NCBI RefSeq assembly: GCF_963662255.1
Contig: NC_085072.1
Location: 5,605,001 to 5,669,000, forward strand
DNA from: Cinclus cinclus
Taxonomy: Eukaryota; Chordata; Aves; Passeriformes; Cinclidae
Length of the DNA stretch: 64,000 nt
Direction of reading: 5' to 3'
In this document: positions 59,366 through 64,000 of the stretch, in pieces
How the letters are laid out: the number at the start of each line of letters is the position of its first letter
Position numbering within the stretch: position 1 is the stretch's first letter
Notes under the pieces: model-generated
Database searches by the model: none
What the model saw: only the letters and a program-made list of their open reading frames with translations
Told to the model about the DNA's origin: nothing
Program-made: the position numbers and the translations under genes

Positions 59366-60504
59366 ACAGATGCTCTCATCCATGGAGAAGAGCCTCCTGT
59401 GTCCCAGAGAGAGGAATTGCTCTGGGCTCCAGGGGACAGTGACTTGGAGCAGGTCACATCACTGGAACATCTCTTCTGCCCTCTAACACCTCCGGCCCAG
59501 CAGCTGAACCTCACAAGGCCTGACACCAAATCCAGCCCTGGCTGAGGCTCTGCCCTCCCTGTCCTGCTCCTTCCCCTCCTGACCATCAGCACAGCCCAGG
59601 CTTCACCCCACGACAGCTTGGGAGCACTCAGGGGACAGTGACAAATGCCCAGGCTATCTCTGCATTCCAGGAAGTTATCAGGAGTGACTCAAAAGCCTTG
59701 GATCCTGACACGAAATCTCCCCAGGCAGCTTTAAAACAGATAACAGCTGCAAAGACAGCAGCAGCCAAGGCAAAGCCATCAACCCTGGCCCCTTGGCTTT
59801 CCCAGCCTTCAGTGTGGGGCAGGAGGAGTGATCCTGCACAGAAGCACCTCAGGAGGTGCCCAGAACCCAGCCCAGCCCTACAGATTTCCCCCCTGCCTCA
59901 AAAATCTTGGGAACATTGTGAAAATGTGCTTCACCGAGCTAGGGATCCCCAAAACGGGAAAGCACCATGTCCCTCCTCTCCATAGTGGGAGAGCTGGGGT
60001 CAGTTCTGGGAGATGAGCAGTTCCCACCCTAGGCTGGACCACGGTGCTACATCATCTGGGGAGAAAACACAGAACTCTCATAATAAATCCCTCTGCTTGG
60101 GGAAGTGACCCTCCTGAAGAGCTACGCTTCCATCTCTCCTCTCCCCTCCATCTCTGCTCCCAGGGGCTGGTGGCTGGGCCAGGGCAGAGCAATGCACTGT
60201 GCATGGAGACCTGACCCACCCAGACACCTCCCCCTTTTCCAGAGCCATTCCCAGCTCTTCTTTCCTTTTGGACATTTCGGATCCAATTCAGCCCACAATC
60301 CCAACCCTTTTCAGGGCAGTGGGTACAGCCTAGGCAGAAAAAGCCCATCCCAAAGCCATGAACAGGGTCCCAGCCCAGGAGCAAAGCACCGGGAGCAGGA
60401 AACCTCCCCCTCACCCACCCTCACCTTGGTGTTTTCTCACCCCTGACGGAAGTTCCCCCTTTGCCAGGCCCTGTTCCTATAACGAAAGAAAAAAAATCTA
60501 TTTT

Positions 60505-60740
60505 CAACTGTGGGCTGCATCAGTTGCCAGGCGACCATCTCGGCCGCACATCTCTCCTGGATCCGGCTCCTCGGGAGAAGCCGTTTGAGTTCTTTTGTCA
60601 AGCCTAGGCCAGCGATGTTTAATTTCCTAACGAGGGCTCATTCACACAAACCGCTCAGTGCTCAATCGTGCCGATTACCGGCGTGGGGCTGCCCCGGGCT
60701 GCGGCATCCTCAGCCGGGGTGGGGATGGGCACAGAGCATG
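60505..60740. promoter_or_regulatory. candidate promoter or enhancer block with X-box-like site
   Basis: CpG-containing unique sequence with GTTGCCAGGCGAC, close to the RFX-binding X-box consensus, then TTTAATTTCCTAACGAGG. It lies 1.6 kb above the SLC6A17 coding exon 1. Function is a guess from motif and position. Confidence 0.3.
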
Positions 60741-60919
60741 GGGAAGGGAAGGGAAGGGAAGGGAAGGGAAGGGAAGGGAAGGGAAGGGAAGGGAAGGGAA
60801 GGGAAGGGAAGGGAAGGGAAGGGAAGGGAAGGGAAGGGAAGGGAAGGGAAGGGAAGGGAAGGGAAGGGAAGGGAAGGGAAGGGAAGGGAAGGGAAGGGAA
60901 GGGAAGGGAAGGGAAGGGA
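60741..60919. repeat. (GGGAA)n microsatellite, about 36 perfect units
   Basis: 179 bp of uninterrupted GGGAA on the plus strand directly beside a GC-rich block. Confidence 0.97.
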
Positions 60920-63900
60920 CTCATCCAGCAGCCAGGAAAGCGCAGGATTTGCATCAGGTTTGGGTCAGGCTCTCCGGGGATTTGTGCAGACCTGGGAGAA
61001 TCACCCGCGGATTGTTTTCTGCTCTCTGTCTGCTCAGCAGCTCCTTCAGAGCCAGGGTGACTCAGAGAGCACCAGGAGGAGTCAGCCTTGGGGCTAAAAT
61101 ATCTCTTAGGGTTAGGGAGAGAGACAAGAAGATCCAGGATGTAATGGCCAAGCCCCCAGAGTTCAGTGGCCCACGGTGAGGGCACCCAAACAGCTCTCCT
61201 GGGACACCCCAACCCCTTGGAGGTGCCCAGCTCCAGGACAGGTGGTGCTGAGCCAGGCCAGCACCTTGGAGTCAGGACAGACCCCACAACATCCTTCTGG
61301 ATCTCAGCCTCTTCCTTTCCTCAGTTTAGGTTCCCCCCACGTTGTTCTGAGGAGCTGAGAGGCACCAGGACAGATCCTGCAGGAGCAGGGTCCTTCCAGC
61401 ACCTACAAAGCTCCAGAGGCTCTCAGAGCCTTGGAGGACACTCCAGACAGCAAATTCCCAAAGGATTTGGGGGATCAGCAGGACTGCTTGGCTGCTTTAA
61501 TGGTGTGGGGAAGGGCTCTCTAAATACTGGCATGAGGGTGAAGGACAGAGGTACACGTCTTCACGCCTGTGGGAGATGTGCCCAACCTAATCTAGAGGGG
61601 AAGGTCGTAGCAGAGATCCAAATCCTGATCTGAGGATGGCTCTGGAGCAGTGTCCCCATAGCCAGTTTGGGGAGTTCCTGCTGTCTCCCCATGGCTCAGC
61701 CCCATCTGGGCAGGCAGCGTTGCCTGGCAGAGCTCCAGGCCTGCAGGAGAGAGGATCATTCCCAGTAGTGATTCCATGAGCACACCCAGCCTTCACCATC
61801 CCATCCCTGCTGGAACTGGGAGATGAGCCCAGCCAGAACCTGCACGAAGCCACCAACCCACACAGCACAGGAATGTGATCCAGGGAAAGCCAGGTCAGCA
61901 GGGCTCTTCCCAGTAATTTCCCCAGCCTTTTGTATCAGCCCTGAAGTCTGCACCCTCAAATGGAAAAGCACAGTCCAAATCCATCCAAGAAAGGTATTTC
62001 TGTGCATTTCTTTGGTTGAAAAGGGAATTTAATCAAAAATTCATCTGCCAAAAATAACAACCACCCTGTGAGAAAGACAAGGCAGATCAGCTGACAACCA
62101 GGAGCTTTCCGGGCTGGAGAGAGATAGAAAACCCTTGTCACGGACAGATGGAGATTCAGCTTGTTTACTTAGTCCCATGACCTTAATTTTCTTAAATGTG
62201 CATTTTTTTCCCTCTCTCTCTCTTTAGAAGAGAGATTAGGGTCTTTCAGAGCCCACGGCTTTTAAGACTCTCACTCATGCTGCCAGACCAGGGCTGCCTT
62301 TGCACCCACAGCTTTGCCCAGGTAAAACCAGTGCTGGTTCTACCTGCCTGGAGAGGCAGCATGGCTTTTCCCACAGCAGGACCCAGGAAAGGACCAGTTT
62401 GTGTTGTGGTCAGTGCTGGTGTCTCTGAGCTGGGGATAACTCACCTCGTCCTGCTCCATGTCCCTGGCTGTGTCCTTGAACAGGATTCTCACTTCCCTGC
62501 TCCCAGTGGATACCTTCATATTTAACTCCTCAGAAAACAAGCACCATTCCCTGAGCCCTGTGCCCAGGCCAGACCTCCGGGCTGAATCCAGGGCTCCTGT
62601 TTGCACAAAGTGACAGTCCCCCATCCGTGTCCTCCTGTCCAGGTGACACAGGGTGACCCCAAGCACCACATCCCTTTGGACTGGTGTGGGAACCATCGCT
62701 GCAATGGATCCAAGGCACGTGGGACTGCTTTGTTATGGGACAAACTGGTTTAACCCACCAGGGAAAGATCAGGGATGGAGAAGCTCTTACCTTGTTACAT
62801 CCTGGGGGTTTAATCCCTGCTCAGAGGCTTCCCCAAAAGCACACACTGGGGAAAAGCTGTTATTTGGGATAAGTGGAGTCCCCCCCCCACCAACATCCCC
62901 CAGCCCTGCCAGCAGCATCATGAAGGGGTCAGGGGAGGAGGGAGGATCTGAGCCACGTGTCCTGTCTCAGCCCATCCTTGCTTTCATGGGAAGGCAGCTG
63001 GGGAGCAATAAACAGGCTGGAAATGTGTCAGCAAAGCTTTCAGCTGGGCCCAGGAGTGCAGGGGAAGGCAGGGAGGAGATGGGAATTTACAGCAGAACCC
63101 AAGGAGAGCAGCCACCAGCAACAAACATGCTCTGGGTTGGGGCACAGAGAAATTTTTCCTCTCCTGTATCCAAATTCTACATTTATTCCTTGTTTGGGTC
63201 CAAAAAGGAGAAACAGAGGCAGGAAAAGGCACAAGATGAGATTGGGTGAATTAAACATCAGCATTTCCACCCTTGGGGACTCTCTGCTGGTCCCTCCCTG
63301 CCCCACCATTACCATTTCTCCCCCTTCAGCTTCCACACAAATCCCCCACAGCTCCTAATGGAGAGGGGAAGGATATTCCTGGTGAAGCATCCAGCTAACC
63401 AGCCTGGGAAGGTCCAGCTCTCCCCATCAAGGTCACAGAGCAGGGAAAGGAGGGAGGAGAGGGGACAGAGGAACTGAGGAGTTTCGGGAGGTGGAAATCT
63501 ACTCTCAGCTTCAGGCTCAGAGATCTGAGCATCAATTTGCAGCTCCTCATCCTCCCTGACACACACAGAGCAGGGGAAAATCTTGCACCCAGGGCCAGGC
63601 TGCTCGGTGCACATGGGGACACTGGAACAGGGAGGAGAAGGGACAGATCCAAGGTCACCCAGGAAGCAGAGGAGGAGGGAAGGACCGTGCATCCCTCCCA
63701 TCGTCCCTCTGTGCTGCACAGCCAAGAGCCAAGGGAAGGAGACCTGGGTGCACATCCCGCTTGGAGCCAAGTCGTGAGAAAAGAGGCTCCAGGCCCCTTC
63801 CTGCTCCTTCCAGGTCAGGAGGGCCCCTGTGGTGGGACTGCCCTGGCAGAGCTGGTGCTTTGGGAAGCATCCCGCTCTTCCAAGCCACAGGAAAACGAGG

Positions 63901-64000
63901 GCAGGACCCTCCCAGCAGCATCCAAGCTGCTCTTCAAAGCCCCAAGGCAGAGTTCTTGCCGCTCTGACCACCCTGCCCTGCTCCGAGGGCCTTCCCACAG

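Larger units (their letters stand above)
59366..64000. other. upstream region or 5' intron of SLC6A17
   Basis: Holds the GC-rich block and (GGGAA)n tract near 60.5-60.9 kb. No coding exon could be supported up to the right edge. The non-coding first exon of SLC6A17 may lie here or beyond. Confidence 0.5.

Noticed and set aside
60510..61287. Frames of about 200 codons through the GGGAA tract
   Set aside because: Same cause: a pentanucleotide repeat with no stop in any frame.

Overview
The window is vertebrate nuclear DNA, most likely from a bird. It has two compact intron-containing genes with canonical GT-AG splice sites. It carries many truncated copies of one LINE whose 3' ends read like avian CR1. 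There are no Alu, L1 or other mammal-type repeats, and the sequence is GC-rich in the way of an avian microchromosome. The species cannot be named. Both genes lie on the minus strand, head to tail. From right to left they are SLC6A17 (the vesicular amino-acid transporter NTT4; ATG at 58938, stop at 47536, 11 coding exons, 727 codons) and KCNC4 (Kv3.4, a fast A-type potassium channel; ATG at 38593, stop at 25728, 4 coding exons, 635 codons). SLC6A17 next to KCNC4 matches the human 1p13.3 gene order as I recall it. Both are neuronal genes, but they work separately: one fills synaptic vesicles with neutral amino acids, the other repolarises the membrane.

Layout. 1-25.5 kb: no protein-coding gene that I can support. 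It holds CR1 fragments in both orientations, a minisatellite with a perfect 90-bp internal duplication (about 18.75-19.11 kb), a 485-bp uninterrupted GAAG tract (24.07-24.55 kb), a few possible conserved non-coding blocks, and a convincing minus-strand poly(A) signal at 18.17 kb. That signal sits below a frame-compatible candidate alternative last exon for KCNC4. 25.5-39.3 kb: KCNC4, with a TATA box at 39.33 kb, a CpG-rich first exon and a leader of about 0.7 kb with no AUG. 39.4-43.5 kb: intergenic. 43.56-47.53 kb: probable long 3' UTR of SLC6A17. 47.54-58.94 kb: SLC6A17 coding exons; the introns hold antisense CR1 copies and two LTR-like insertions. 59-64 kb: upstream region or 5' intron of SLC6A17, with a CR1 fragment, a GC-rich block with an X-box-like site and a (GGGAA)n tract.

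No new multi-gene system is visible. The most useful results are the exact exon models, the recovery of a 44-codon Kv3-type C-terminal exon for KCNC4 with a second candidate last exon 7.2 kb further on, and the mobile and simple-repeat structure.
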